Source of the DNA: Chrysoporthe austroafricana
Taxonomy: Eukaryota; Ascomycota; Sordariomycetes; Diaporthales; Cryphonectriaceae
Assembly: GCA_001051155.2 (NCBI GenBank)
Contig: JYIP02000008.1
Span: forward strand, 1,612,001-1,676,000
Length of the DNA stretch: 64,000 nucleotides
Reading direction: 5' to 3'
The first letter of the stretch is position 1, and every line of letters begins with the position of its first letter. The notes under the pieces were generated by a model, which worked only from the letters and a program-made list of their open reading frames with translations, was not told where the DNA came from and searched no databases. Shown in pieces: positions 1 to 12,594 of the stretch. The position numbers and the translations under genes were made by a program.

Positions 1-317
1 CGAAGAAGACCTCCTCGACGTCCTCGGGCTTGACCTCAGGCACCTTCGCAACGGCGGCTATATAGCAGGGTGAGTCAATTTGCTTCAAGGCACTCAGCTC
101 TGGTTGGGTGAGATCCTACCCTTGATCGCGTGAGCACCCAGCTGGACAGCGGTGAGGCTGGACAGGGAGCTGGAGGTCGAGGGAAAAGAGGTCAATGTCA
201 GCCACGGGCTGCTTAAGCAGTCCTCGTCCGGTCCACGGACAGGAGAACTCACCCAAGGAAAGACCCCACAGGTGTTCGTGCCACCGAGGCGATATAGACA
301 GGAGGGAGGGAAGACAT
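1..317 (-). CDS. ERG10: Acetoacetyl-CoA thiolase (acetyl-CoA C-acetyltransferase), 5' part, three exons
   Basis: Condenses two acetyl-CoA into acetoacetyl-CoA, the first step of the mevalonate/ergosterol pathway. On the minus strand I read exon 1 at 317-253 (ATG at 317), exon 2 at 169-120 and exon 3 from 57 to the window edge. The introns (252-170 with donor GTGAGT, and 119-58 ending TATATAG) keep the frame. The joined product starts MSSLPPVYIASVARTPVGSF and goes on with SLSSLTAVQLGAHAIK and VPEVKPEDVEEVFF, which fits the N-terminus of the Erg10 thiolase family, including the ARTPxGSF motif. Only about 57 residues are in the window, so the catalytic Cys and His lie outside. It is divergent from SNU114, with ATGs about 430 bp apart. 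Exon boundaries come from splice consensus and homology recall, not from transcripts. Confidence 0.85.
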
Positions 318-745
318 TTTGAGAGGATGGTGTGCTGTGGTAACGAGTCGTTCGGACGTGACGAGCTCTAAAATCTGACCTGGAAGTCTTCTGAAAGGTG
401 CTGTGCGGCAGGCTTCAAGGGCTGTCTAGATATATATTGAGAGTCGAGATATTCAAGTACTCACCGAGTCTCGGCAGATTTCACTTGTTGTTCTCTTAGG
501 TATCCACTTAATCAGCCGAGCTCGGTATTGATCATCGGGGGGCCAGGGTCGGAAGTCCGTTGCCTGTGGCGTTGCACCGCCATCAGAACCGCCAGCCAAT
601 CAGGCCGACTCAGGTGTGGCGCCCAACTTCAGCCTTGCCGATTTTTGAGGAGGCGAGCTCAACTTCGCGTCCAATCTTGTGATTCTGCGACGCGCTGTTG
701 CAGCACCCACACCCACCCCCTCTCCCTACATCCCCTTCAGCCGCC
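318..745. promoter_or_regulatory. Shared intergenic region between ERG10 and SNU114 start codons
   Basis: These 428 bp separate two divergent start codons and so should hold both promoters and both 5' UTRs. A TATA-like ATATATAT run lies near 430-438. The SNU114 side ends in a long pyrimidine-rich tract (about 703-740) directly before CCGCCATGG, a good start context. The tract ends in CAG, so a 5' UTR intron acceptor is possible. Function is inferred from position only. Confidence 0.5.
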
Positions 746-3700
746 ATGGATGACCTCTATGATGAGTAAGGCGCCCTGCAGCAACCTGTGTGAGACGTGC
801 ACCACAGCTGACACCTGGCATAGGTTCGGCAACTTTATTGGCGAGGAAGCCGAAGCATCAGAGGAGGAGTCCCAGCATGGCGCCGACGCCGGCAACTACG
901 TCTACGATGACGAGTTCGCCGAGGAGGATGAGGCAGGGCAGGAGCTCATGGAGGTAGATGGTGAGGGAGGATCAGATACCCCGCGCGGTGTGTTTCGAGG
1001 CGCTGGCTAACCTGATGTGTCTGCGACAGAGGGACCTTTGAACGCCGTTATACTCCACGAAGACAAACAGTACTACCCGACAGCGGCGCAAGTCTATGGA
1101 GAAGGAGTAGAGACGCTGGTGCAAGAGGAGGATGCGCAACCCTTGACCGAGCCGATCATTGCGCCGGTGGAGCAGAAGAAGTTCACAGTCGAGGAGGCCG
1201 ACCTACCACACGTCTTCTTCGAGCGCGGTTTCATGACGGATCTCATGAACTACCCCGAGCAGATACGAAATATTGCGCTTGCAGGACATTTACATCATGG
1301 CAAGACGGCGTTCATGGACATGCTCGTCCTGGAGACCCACGACATCCACGACAGGCTGGAGAAGCGGACGGGCAGGAATCGCGACGAGCAGCTGAGGTAC
1401 ACCGACGTACATGATATCGAGAGGAATCGAGGGCTGTCGGTCAAGGCGTCACCGATGAGCTTCGTTCTACAAGGCACAAAGGGCAAATCGCACCTGCTGA
1501 ATATCATCGACACACCCGGACATGTCAACTTCGTCGATGAGGTTGCATCTTCTTTACGACTCGTGGACGGTATTTGTCTGGTCGTGGACGTTGTTGAGGG
1601 CGTGCAGGTCAATACACAGCAGATTATCAAGCACGCAGTCCTCGAGGATATACCGATCATCCTCATTCTCAACAAGATGGACCGTCTGATCCTGGAGCTC
1701 AAGCTGCCGCCCAGCGACGCATACTTCAAGCTGAGGCACGTCGTCGAAGAGGTCAACACCATCATCGAACAAACAATACCCGGGAAGGGCGAGCAGAGGC
1801 GGTTGAGTCCTGAGAAGGGCAACGTCCTCTTTGCATGTACCGAAATGGGGTGGTGCTTCACTTTGCAATCATTTGCAAAGATGTACTCGGACAGTTTTGG
1901 AGGTGTCAACACAGACGAGCTCTCCCGCCGCCTATGGGGCGATGTGTTTTTCAACCCCAAGAAGCGCTCATTCACGAGGAAAGCCGTTGAGGAGGGCGCC
2001 AGAAGATCCTTCATCACCTTCATACTGGAGCCGATATACAAGCTCTACTCTCACACCATCAGCGAGAGCCCTGAGGACCTGAAGAAAACTTTGGATAGTC
2101 TCGGCATCTCACTGAAGCCGTCCCAGTACAGGACGGATGCCAAGGTCCTGCTCAAGTTGGTGTGCGAGCAGTTCTTCGGCTCTTGCGGTGCGTTTGTCGA
2201 TATGGTTGTGCAGCATATTCCTTCGCCGCAGGAGGCCGCTCAGAGGTATCTGGAGCGGTATTACACGGGCCCACTGGATACTAAGGTCGCAGAATCTATG
2301 AAGACCTGCGACCAAGATGGACCTTTGGTCGTACACGTTACGAAGCTGTTCAACTCATCGGATGCCAAGCAGTTCCACTCCTTCGGCCGTGTTCTGAGTG
2401 GCATTGTCCGTCTAGGAGCGGAGGTCCGGGTGCTCGGTGAGGGCTATTCCCTCGATGACGAAGAGGACATGGCTATGGCTAGGATATCAGACGTGTGGAT
2501 CGCGGAGACGAGGTACAACGTCCCGGTGGACGGCGTCCCAGCAGGCAACTGGGTATTACTCGGCGACGTCGATAATTCTATCGTTAAATCTGCCACGATT
2601 GTCGACAAGCGATTCGAGGACGACGAAGATGCCTATATCTTCCGACCTATTACACATTTCACAGAATCGGTCTTGAAGGTTGCTGTCGAGCCGATAAATC
2701 CGTCCGAACTCCCGAAGATGCTTGACGGCATACGGAAGATCAACAAGAGCTATCCTTTGATCACCACAAAGGTGGAAGAGTCTGGCGAGCACATTATTCT
2801 CGGGACGGGAGAGCTCTACATGGACTGCGTCCTGCACGACCTGCGACGGCTCTACGCTGACATGGAGATCAAGGTCTCTGATCCGGTGACACGCTTCTGC
2901 GAGACGGTCGTCGAACAGTCTCACACCAGTTGCTACGCAATCACGCCAAACAAGAAAAACAAGATCACAATGGTAGCCGAGCCCCTCGAGAACGGCATTG
3001 CACGGGACATTGAGTCAGCAGTCGTAAGCATGAAGGATCCGATTCGCAAAACAGCCAAGTTTTTCGAAGAAAAGTATGACTGGGACAAGCTGGCCGCCAG
3101 AAGCATATGGGCTTTTGGTCCAGATGAAAAAGGCCCGAACATTTTACAGGATGACACCCTCCCCGGCGAGGTAAGTGTTTCTGCCGAGGCCTTTGTACCG
3201 ACCCCGGTGTGATGGATCGCCAGAGAGCCTGCATGCCCGTTAACTCTCTCCCCGCTCATGACGACATGCTTACTTTTTTCTGCTCTAGGTGGACAAGAGG
3301 CTTCTCAACACCGTAAAAGAACCAATCCGCCAGGGTTTTAGCTGGGCAAGCCGAGAGGGCCCCCTCTGCGAAGAACGTGAGTGCCTTTTAGACAACTGAC
3401 CCCACACGCCCGATGCTCCATGCTCCTCTGCCCCCCCCCCTTTCGTTAGCTTATCGCTTCTACTGCTGTGGCACAATGTGGCGCGGGACAGTCCACCTTC
3501 TCAAACGAGTTACGGCTGAAAGGCCGCATCTTGATCGAAGTCTCTACGACGCGTGAGGAGGTTGTGGTCAGGCAGGGGTTGACTACCACACCACCCTCCC
3601 TGCGGGAAAACGGCACCCGCGGATCTGCTTGCGTCAGCCACGCAGCTGGACACCGTTGGTCGAGCCCCTTGCAGCTCGTCCCTTATATGTCTGGTGGTCT

Positions 3701-4355
3701 TCGATGTTTCACCCCTGGGTGACGCACGCTGCCACACTATTCATGGAGCATCTGTAACTCTGTCTTCGAGAAGCTAATCAGATATTCTATAGCGATCCGT
3801 AACACCAAGTTCAAGATCACAGATATCTCACTGGCGCCCGAGGCGATCTTCCGGGGAGGCGGGCAGGTCATTCCCACTGCGCGCCGGGCATGCTACTCCT
3901 CCTTTCTTATGGCGTCACCGCGCCTGATGGAACCCATGTACTCGGTCGCGATGACAGGTAACCAGGAGGCGGTCTCGACCTTGTACACGCTGCTGGCAAG
4001 ACGGCGCGGCCACGTCCTCAGCAACAGCCCGATCGTGGGGACGCCGCTGTACCGTGTTGACGGGCTCCTCCCCGTCATCGACTCGTTCGGGTTCGAGACC
4101 GACCTGCGCATCAACACGCAGGGCGCTATGGTGGCTCTGGTCTTTGACAGCTGGAGCATTGTCCCCGGCGACCCTCTCGACAGGGACGTCGTCATACGGC
4201 CCCTGCAGCCCGCAAGCGCCCAGGCGACGGCCCGCGACTTCGTGCTCAAGACGCGCAGGAGGAAGGGTCTCAGTGAGGATGTGTCCGTGGCCAAGTTCCT
4301 GGAGCCAGACTTCTATCAGGACATGCTTGCGAGTGGTGCGCTGGGGGACATCTAG
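746..4355 (+). CDS. SNU114: Snu114-type U5 snRNP GTPase (EF-2-like splicing factor), five exons, 982 aa
   Basis: Spliceosomal GTPase of the U5 snRNP and tri-snRNP that controls Brr2-driven U4/U6 unwinding and spliceosome disassembly. Exons: 746-765, 824-960, 1030-3170, 3289-3376 and 3793-4355, all GT-AG, together 2949 nt (982 codons plus TAG). This is close to the size of human EFTUD2 and yeast Snu114. The acidic N-terminus [15 protein letters not shown] is typical of the family. GTPase motifs are GHLHHGKT (about residues 138-145), DTPGH (213-217) and NKMD (267-270). The end carries the EF-2-like domain IV/V signatures [11 protein letters not shown] and [11 protein letters not shown], then [13 protein letters not shown], as in EFTUD2 homologues. 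The start at 746 is chosen because it restores the conserved N-terminus. The last intron (3377-3792, 416 nt) is much longer than the others, but CEE-PIRNTKFK joins exactly across it. Confidence 0.95.
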
Positions 4356-7300
4356 GCCGCGCGGGTGATGCCAGGGTAGGTAGTCTACCTTCCTGACCCG
4401 TTCACAACGCCACATGCCGGCTCAGACGTGCGTAGGCGTCGCCTTGCCTGCGCTGCCGGTGGTCTAGACCAGGCATGGAAAATTGTCACGTTCGGGGCCC
4501 TGGCGTGCCTAGATAGCAGGACGAGCTGGTAAGGCTGGGGTCAAGACCCCACGTTCCGCCCAAAGAGGCAGGCCAACGGTGTCTGCGTCGTCCCCCGTGT
4601 GCGGGGGAGTTCTCGGCCGATCTCAAGAGAGACGAAGAAACAAAGATAAAAATAAATAAAGAGAAGAGGGAGAGATCAGACGCTGGAGAGCAGCCTCGAT
4701 GCGTCCGTAATACAACTCTGCTGCTATGCACACAGAGATCTGCACCTGTTCCGTCGCTCAGGACGGCGTGACCGTAGAAGAAAGGGATGCAGAACATCAG
4801 TCCAAGCGATGCAAGACAGGCGATCACGCAGAGCATGTTGGATATCACGCACGCGCTGCTCACACCGCCGTTAGCAGCTAGGTCGAAACCGTCCAAGCCC
4901 TGACTCTTGCCAGCCTCCCGGGCCTGCCGGCCAAGCCCTGAAGACCGCCTGGCCTGGGTCAGGATTCCGAAAACGTATACTTAGTTTTCTCTCTATCGTG
5001 ATAGACGCCCGCCCCTCTCTGACCCCATCGCGCCACCAATAAGTCAAGCAGCCTATGCCAGCGCGACAGCCGCCCCCCCCCCTCCCCCCAACATCGCAGG
5101 CATGATCCCAGGCCTCCTAGGCCCGGACCCAGTCGCCTGACAGACGCCCATGTGTTTCCCTGCTGCCGCCGTCTCGAATTGCCGGGTCGCGACCGCCACC
5201 ACAATCACACCTCGACGCCACGCATTTCACCGAGGCCCCGCGTGGCCACCCCCCCCTCCCACCGTCGCAGTCGTGGCCTGCTTCCAGCTAGACCCGCGCT
5301 GCCGCCGCCCGCCCGCCAAGAGCCGCAGCCGCCCTCCCACCGAGCCCCCTCGGCGCTAGTCACCTGGCACCGCGCCCGCTGCGTGCGACGGCAACGGTGA
5401 CGGCAACGGCGACGGCGACTGTGTCGTCGCCCCCCTAACGCCGAGCTGAGGTCGCCAAGGCACGCTACTGGGCAGATGGGGGCGAGAGGGAGGGCCCCAC
5501 GTGGGCCCCGCGCTGGGCCCCGCGACAGGAGATTAGCGCCCAGCTAGCACGGGACTAGACCCTCGCGATGCCGGCGCCAGGCAGGCTGGCACCCCAGGCC
5601 GCGCCGACGTGAACATGTGCCGCGCCCGTGACAGGCACACCCCCGGCCGCGCTGGGCGGCTACTGCGGGGCGGGCGACGATGAGGACACGCGCGCTCAGG
5701 CCATTTCGTTCCGTTCATCGGACTGCCCTCGCCGGCGCGGGCGGGTCGGCGTGGTGTAGTGGTGGTGAGTAGTGGTGGTGGTGGTGAGGGATGGTGATGG
5801 CCGCACGCTGCGTGTTCGTGTGCGTCCGGTAGGGAACACCTTGCTTTCCATCCGTTGTCTGTACCAAGATGGGACGACCCTCGGATCTATCCCGGATTGG
5901 CACGAGGATGCTGACGGTGGTTTATCTCCCGCGGGGAAGGGAACGAACGCAATACCCTTCTGTTCTTTGGTCGGCACATGGGGGAAGGGGGGGGGGAAGG
6001 GTTTGGGAGAAGCGCACGTAGCGCACGTCGCGCTACCCGCTGCCGTGTACCGAGCCACCTGCCTGGAGGACCGGACCCTCTTGGCCTGGCCATGGCGAAC
6101 GGCGCTAGAATTATTAGGTAGCGACGGCCCTGCGTTCTCGGTGCAGCTACCGTCGAGCCCAATATCACCCGCGCCTCGGGTCAGGTGACCGCCGTCGGCA
6201 AGGTGAACCCAGCTCCCTCGTCGGCGCAGAATACCCGTTCGGATAAGGTCCGGCAGGCGCCGAGGGGCTGAAAGCTCGAGATGCGGACCGGGGGGGGGGT
6301 TTGGGCGGCGAGGCCAAGATGGGAGAGATCGAGAGGCAGGCAGGATTAAGCTTTTTTTTCCTTCTCGGCCGTCCGAGCGAGGGAGAGCCAGCCCATGGCC
6401 TCCTCGCCAGCCCGCTCGAGGCCACAGAGGACGTGCGTCACCTGATCAACGGTTCGAGCGGGCGCGGCGGCGCACCTCCGGACGCCCGTCGCGAGAAACC
6501 CCAGGCTGGCCCCGCGGGGATGCGCAGGGCGCGCTCGCTCGCAGAGGTTGCCCCCGGATCTGCCGTGCCCGCACCGGGCGGGCGTGGCCAATCGCATCCC
6601 GCAGGCGGGGGAGGGGAGAGGGGAGGGAAGCCGGTGTAGTAGCATCGTGTGGGTGGTATCACGGACGGGCTCGTAGAATTTCCGCCCGGGGCAGATCTGG
6701 GGGCGAGACAGCCGCCCGGTAAGGTTCGGTCGGCACGATCGGGTTCCTGGCGATCGGGTTCCTGACGATCGACCGGTAGCGCGAACTGTCTCGGCGAACT
6801 GCCAGAGTCAGGCAGTGGCTTCCGAGGGCTCGAAGGGATCGCTCGGGCGCGGGGCGGGCAGCGCAGCCCTACTGATGCTGGGACGGGTCGCCGGCAGCCG
6901 AGTGACGAAGGGGCTGTTTGTGTGTGTCCTGGCATCGGGACCGGGAAGTCGTCAGATGCTACCACCATGCGCTAGTATCACGTCTCCAGACTACATCTGT
7001 ACTGCGAAGAAGGCCAGTGACATAAAGCGTCACCCGAGGTGCGGTACTAGCGTACCAAGTCTCGAGGGTGCCCGGTACGGCGACACGCCGGTATATTGTT
7101 TGACACTAGCCTGGATACGACCAAGATTGGAGTGATATTATAGGGCTCTGGTTAAGCTAAGAGGCTCCGAGATTACCCCAAGAGGGTCAGGTCGACGGTT
7201 TGCGCAGTGCAGATCGGCTATCAGAGCCTACCGCGGTCGCCATGCTACGCTTGGCATCTCCGGACAGGCCGTCCCGCCGTCAATCTTGCTCCAGAGATCG

Positions 7301-7748
7301 CACCTGACCAGACTTTCCAGCAAAGTTGGGCTCGAAGCACATGACGAGGTCGCCAACCTCGCCGCCGTTCCCGTAAGACCTGATACGCAACTCTGCGACA
7401 CCGCCCCTCCCTCGGCATGGGAAGCTCTGCCATCCGACAGGATTCACGCCTCGTCGGATACGGCCCGGCAACTCCCAGCCGCGGTCATCTGGCAGCCCTC
7501 ATGCGGTGGTGTAGACGCTCCAAGCTCCGTCCTGACGGGCACGCAGCAGCCGTGGGCCACGTCATATCCCCAATGGTTGGTAGAGTTCCGAGCACGGACG
7601 GCCCAGGTAGATGTACCCGACGTCCACTGAACATCCTCCAGCAACAACAACAAGGCGAGCATACCCCTTCGTATATGGGTCGGATCCGGAAGACAACAGC
7701 ACCACGCGGCTCCGCGAGAGCCGCACGTCTCCGTCCCCCCGGCGCCTC
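4356..7748. other. Intergenic, GC-rich, no supported gene
   Basis: This 3.4-kb stretch separates the stops of SNU114 and CIA2, which converge. It is GC-rich with C- and G-runs, CGG/GAC-rich simple sequence near 5390-5420, and a short tandem copy of a GATCGGGTTCCTG unit near 6738-6770. Open frames occur on both strands, but they overlap each other, are rich in Pro/Arg/Ala and match no family I know. I treat them as by-products of high GC. The 3' UTRs of both genes must lie at its edges. Confidence 0.5.
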
Positions 7749-8723
7749 TCATGCCGTCTCGTTGTCGCTGTCGTAGATCTTGACGCAGCTCTCCATCATG
7801 GTGTCCAGCGTCCGCTTGAGGGTGTCGTTCTCCAGGGCCGCGGCGATGCGCTCCTTGTCGGCCAGCTGCTTGTCGATCTGCGCGTCCTGCGCATGCGACC
7901 CCTGCTTCATCCTGATGTCGAGCCTATAGTTGGGCGGCAGACACGCGCCCAGGCGGACCCGCACCGCCAAGCCGATGATGGTGGCCAGGCTGCAGTGGTT
8001 GACGGTCGGGGTGAGCTCGACCGTGACGGTGGTGATGACGGCGAGGTTCGGCCCTTTTCCCGGCGTCGGGGGCGGGCTGATGTGGATGTCTTGCAGGTTC
8101 ACCACTGCCAGCTGGCCCAGCGTGAGGGGGTGCTCTGGGTCGGAGATGGTGGAGATCAGGTCTGTGACGCGTTAGCGCTGTCCGCACTTCCGAGCCGCAC
8201 AAATGACGTGAAACTGCAGTCGACCGCCAGCCGGTCGCATGGCCAGGCATGCTGCCTCGACCGGCCGCGCCGTGAAGTTTATTTTTTTTTTTTGACAGCC
8301 CGGGGCGCCGACGAGGGCACGTTAATGCGAGCGGCAGGGTGGTTGCAGCGTGCGTCCCACGCCGCGGGGGCAGGCTGATGCTGACGCCCGCACGAGGGAC
8401 CACCTGGAGATCACGAGGTCACGAGGGCAGGGCCAGGAAGCTGGGAACACACCGAAGATCTCCTGCTCGTCGATGGGGTCCTCCTCCTCCTCCTGCTGCT
8501 GCGACGCCTCGACGTCGCCGTCGTAGCCGTGGAGGCCCGCGGCGTCGCCAAAGACGCCCTCCTGCTCGAAGGACGCATCCCACTCGCGGTCTGGCCTGAA
8601 GGCGGCGATGTCCTCGCCCTTGCCGTGGCCGGCGGCCTTCCTCTTCGCGCGCCTCCGGGTGGGAAGCTCTGAGGCGTTGATGATGGTCGGGTTGGCGTTC
8701 TGGAGCTCGCCGTTCATCGCCAT
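7749..8723 (-). CDS. CIA2: Cytosolic Fe-S assembly factor of the CIA2/MIP18 (FAM96) family, two exons, 227 aa
   Basis: Part of the CIA targeting complex (with Cia1 and Met18/MMS19), which hands 4Fe-4S clusters to cytosolic and nuclear apoproteins such as DNA polymerases and helicases. Exon 1 is 8723-8453, exon 2 is 8161-7749 (TGA); the 291-nt intron has donor GTGTGT and acceptor CACAG. The start MAMNGELQNANPTI matches the family's ENANP N-terminus. After a fungal insert with a basic stretch (RRRAKRK) and an acidic QQQEEEEDP run comes the MIP18/DUF59 domain from DEQEIFDLISTISDPEHPLT onward. It includes TPTVNHCSLATIIGL, whose Cys (about residue 147) is the conserved reactive one, and KQLADKERIAAALEN near the end. 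Human CIAO2B is about 160 residues, so the extra length is in the N-terminal half. Both exon junctions are supported by family alignment from memory. Confidence 0.9.
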
Positions 8724-11700
8724 GGTTGCTGCGCCGAGGCCAGGAGGGGACGCCGGTGACGATGTGGTAGTATCGTTCTATCGTTTTCGCGCTCTTGTTC
8801 GCGGGAGGGGCACCTGGGCTGGGTGGAGCTTTGCGGTGGCGAATAGATGAACCTAGATCTAGGCGAGGGGATCGCTGCACCTCAGATAAGATGAAAGGAC
8901 GTCTCGGTTTCGTCGATGATGACGGAGGCTGTTGGGGCGCAGGCCAGGCGTGTGCTAAATCGGGTGCTGTGCAGTGCAGTGCAGCGCGGCGAGGGGGCAG
9001 GCCTGAGGCTGTGATGCGGTGGAGTGTTGTCTCGTTGACTGGCTTGGTGATGAAGAAAGCAGCCTGGGTGCTGAGGTTGACGTATCTCGATTTTTTTTTT
9101 TTTTTTTAGACAACACCCCCTCCCCCTTGACGAAAGTGCCCCGCGATCGGCTCAGGCTTGGGGGGTACCTGCTGGGTAGTGGCCCCCGCCCCCGGAAGGC
9201 CGCTGCCAGGCGGCTGCCAGGCGCTATCAGATGCTACGAGAGATCGCAGGCGGGCCTGTTTTTCAGGCCCAGCGATAAGTAAATAGGTACCACAGCGCTA
9301 CCTGCGCGCCTGCCCACTACCCACTCGCCCACTATACTACATAGTAAGAACCTTGAAAGAATGCGGGGCAGCCACCAGGTCAGCATGCCCCCGGCTCCGG
9401 CGCGCCGCTGGGAGCGCCTGCAAGCCTCAGTGGGTCTTCTTCTCTCGAGGTCTTCCTCGCTGCGACCCTCGAGAGAGATCGACCTGCTTGAACGTGCATT
9501 ATCAAAGAAAATCCAGGGGGCCAGCCACTGCGCGCCTTACCCTCTGCGGGATGCGGCTGTCCCATCGTGAGACAGCGACAGCTGCCACGAAACCCTCCCC
9601 GTCCCCCCGTCCCACCCTCTCCCTCTCTCTCTCTCCCACCCTCTCTCCCTGTGTGCGCTCAGTAAGTGCGTAGACGTGTGCGTGGGCGCGCCCCCGGCCT
9701 GCGCGCTCCTGCTGACCTCGTGGCGGGTTTTCCACGTCTGATTTCCCGCGCGTGCAGAAGGGGGGTGGCCCCACCGGGGCAGGGCCGTCGGCAATCGCTA
9801 CGGAGCTTTGCCCTGTTCCTGAGAAGGGCCCCTGGGCGGCTCGAAAATCCGCGGAGAAGGGAAGGGCAGCGGAAGGCTTATCTTACTCTCGGCCTTGCCC
9901 CGTCCGGATGTGCGGAGGGAGACGAGGCCAGGCCAGGAACGGCACAGCACGTTCCCAGCGAGGCGGATGGGTTGACAGCTCGGCAAGTCATACCGCTGGG
10001 CCGGCGCACGGTCGCGGTCCTCCAGGAGAGAAGGGGAGGGGGGACCCTGGGGGGCGCGGGAGAGGCCATCTGGGCAGACGAGACGGCGGGCTCGTTTTCT
10101 TGTCGCGAGGTGTCACACTGCATACTGTAGGGCTTGACACCTGGCAGGTGTGGACCGTCGATGGTGGCCGTCGCGCCGCCGCGCTGTCTGTCTTGAGAGG
10201 TGGCAGCCTGGGAGAGGCTGGCCTGCCTTGCCACGCCCGCCTGCCCGTGCGCGCAAGCCTCCTGACCCCGTGTGGGAACGCTGGCGCTCCTCCTCCCTAG
10301 GCAGGCGATCACACGCGCGGGTGAGGGCATCGCGGCGGATTCGCGGGCGCCCTGCGAAGGCCGGTGGCGGCGGGACGGTGGACAGCCTCGCCGCCGCGTT
10401 GCGCCTGTCGTATCCGCGGAGGGAAGGAGGGGACACGTCGTCGTCACCGCCCCCAAGACTATTGTCAATATTTCATATCGAATTCGTGGCGGCGCTGGCG
10501 GACAATCACGGAATATTTGTGAATGTGGTCCCTCGACAGGCCAGGCTCGGTGCCGTCGATTCCACGCTCATCTTGCCCTGTGGGCTCAGATTCATGCGAA
10601 CCCCGGTCGTTCCCACGTGAAGGGTACCGTGGAGTCCTGAGTATGCACTGCTACGAGGGTACATGAGTACTACGTAGCATGTATCTGTAGTCGGCCCTGG
10701 CCAGCGGGACAGGCCAGGCGGACCGGGGAGACCCCATCGTCCTTCTTTTTTTGGGCTCATGTTTTGCCAGCGTCGTGCGACCTCGCTTGGGGGGAGGGGG
10801 GGCGCACCCCGTGTCGGGATGGGCCAGGCCGCTGGGGCCCACGGGGCCGTGATGGTCGAGATGAAGGTGGACGCCTCGCTCGCGCGGCGCGGGCTCGCTG
10901 GCGCGCCCGGTCGAAGGGGTGGGGGGAGGGAGGCTCTCACACAGCTACGACCTCGGCCAGGGGGGACGCGCGGACCTTGGCACCGACGCCTCTCGCGAGA
11001 CTGAAAATACGCCGGACTATAGCCCGGCCGCAGAGCAAGTCAGTCAGTCCTCTTGGGCCTGATTCATGCGCGGCGGGCAGATCGAACGAGCGTTACGACT
11101 AATCGCCCGCCCACCGGGCGTGGCTAGCGTGCCAGCGTCGACCGCACCGGAGGCCGAGAAGCTTCTACGATCCCTGCATGGAAGACGACTCGAAGCGACC
11201 AGCGAAGCTTGCTTGATGTTCGGCTAAACCACATGGTCGTTGCAGGACCGTTGGGCTGCGATGCGGCTGGCCTCCGCCCCCCCTTTTTCCTTGTTGTGTG
11301 CTTCTACTAGGCATACCGCTACGGTATAGTATAGTGTTCAGTCGAGGCAATGCGGAGCCCGCCTAGCTGGGTGCTGGGGGGAGACGTCCCCAGTGTGGAC
11401 AAAAAATAGAACCCGATAAGGGATGCATACATCACGACTGGCCCCCCCTCGCAAGCGCAGAGATGGGAGAGGCGAATAGGACCGCGCAGCCAGACCTGTG
11501 GGGTGGGATCCCGAATCGCGCCTCTCCTGTGGTCCGGAAGGTTGAGGCCCAGCCCTCGCTGGTGCGGCTGCTATGCCACAGCCCCGTGTCGAAGGTGGCT
11601 GCTGAGCACCGCTCCTGTTTCCTCCGCACCGAGCCGAGCAGGCTGCGTCGTACGGAACGCCGCGGAGCACTCGTCGGTCGGGAGGTGGGAGGGAGGGAGG

Positions 11701-12545
11701 CACGGGAAGGGGAGGGGGGTGATGGATGTGTGTCCAGGTTGGACGAGCCGCGCCCACCACCCGGAGGGCCCTTGGCGTGCGTACATGTAGGTGAAACCCC
11801 AACTGAAGAGTCAGCTTGCAAATCAGTTCCATCATGAGAAGGCCGATGGCTGGCGGTGCCGCAGGAGTCGGACGTAGTTGTTGTCCCCGGCGATTATCAC
11901 CTGACGTCTTGAAACATCGGAGGAGTTCGCTTAAATGTACACCCGAGCGAGGATGCTTTGGGAAAGTGTTTCGCGCCCGCCTCTCGACCTCAGCCACGTC
12001 ATCATCATGGCCTCTGCATTCCAAGCAATGCAGCGGCTGCTTGAGACTCCCAGCCCGTGACGCAGCGTTAATGCTGGCCGGTGGTGGACGCGGGCGGGCT
12101 GCGCTGGAGGCTCGACTCGTGGCCCTATCGCCCCGGCCGAAGGTCTGCACTGCGAGGCACGACGATTAAAGCGAGATTGCCTGGGGCACATGCTAGCGCA
12201 AAAGTGGCCTAAGGTGTCGGGTTGGCGAGCTGAGGTAGGTTTTAGCATGGTGTCAGACCCCTGGAGCCCCCCCGAATCCGTCCCTCGGTCAGCGATCTAG
12301 GCGTTGACACGATGACGAAATGCCTCCCAAGAGGAACGCACCCGTCGAACCAAGGTTCGCGCGGTCACGCTGCCGTGTGTGTGGGGGGTCGGCGGAGGGC
12401 AGGCGAGCCAGCAAGGCGCGGCGGCCTGGGCGTTTCTGGAAAGCGTATCGCACATGGCCTAGACTCAGGTCGTCGAGATACCCTGCCGAGTGGTCGCCTG
12501 CGGTGCAGCACCGGCTCGCACGCGGTGGCTGCAACGCACTGCAGC

Positions 12546-12547
<2 letters not shown>

Positions 12548-12591
<44 letters not shown>
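12548..12591. repeat. (GA)n microsatellite, about 22 units
   Basis: An uninterrupted GA/AG dinucleotide run of about 44 bp. It lies in the gene-poor stretch and is not part of any supported coding frame. Confidence 0.95.

Positions 12592-12594
<3 letters not shown>

Noticed and set aside
1295..2041. Long minus-strand open frame inside SNU114
   Set aside because: It is the shadow of the plus-strand coding frame, which carries all the GTPase motifs.
4486..4896. Minus-strand open frame with a hydrophobic stretch
   Set aside because: No family resemblance, no splice or start support, in GC-rich 3' flanking DNA.
11338..12150. 270-codon minus-strand open frame
   Set aside because: Arg/Pro/Ser-rich without domain, overlapped by several other open frames on both strands; expected by chance at this GC content.
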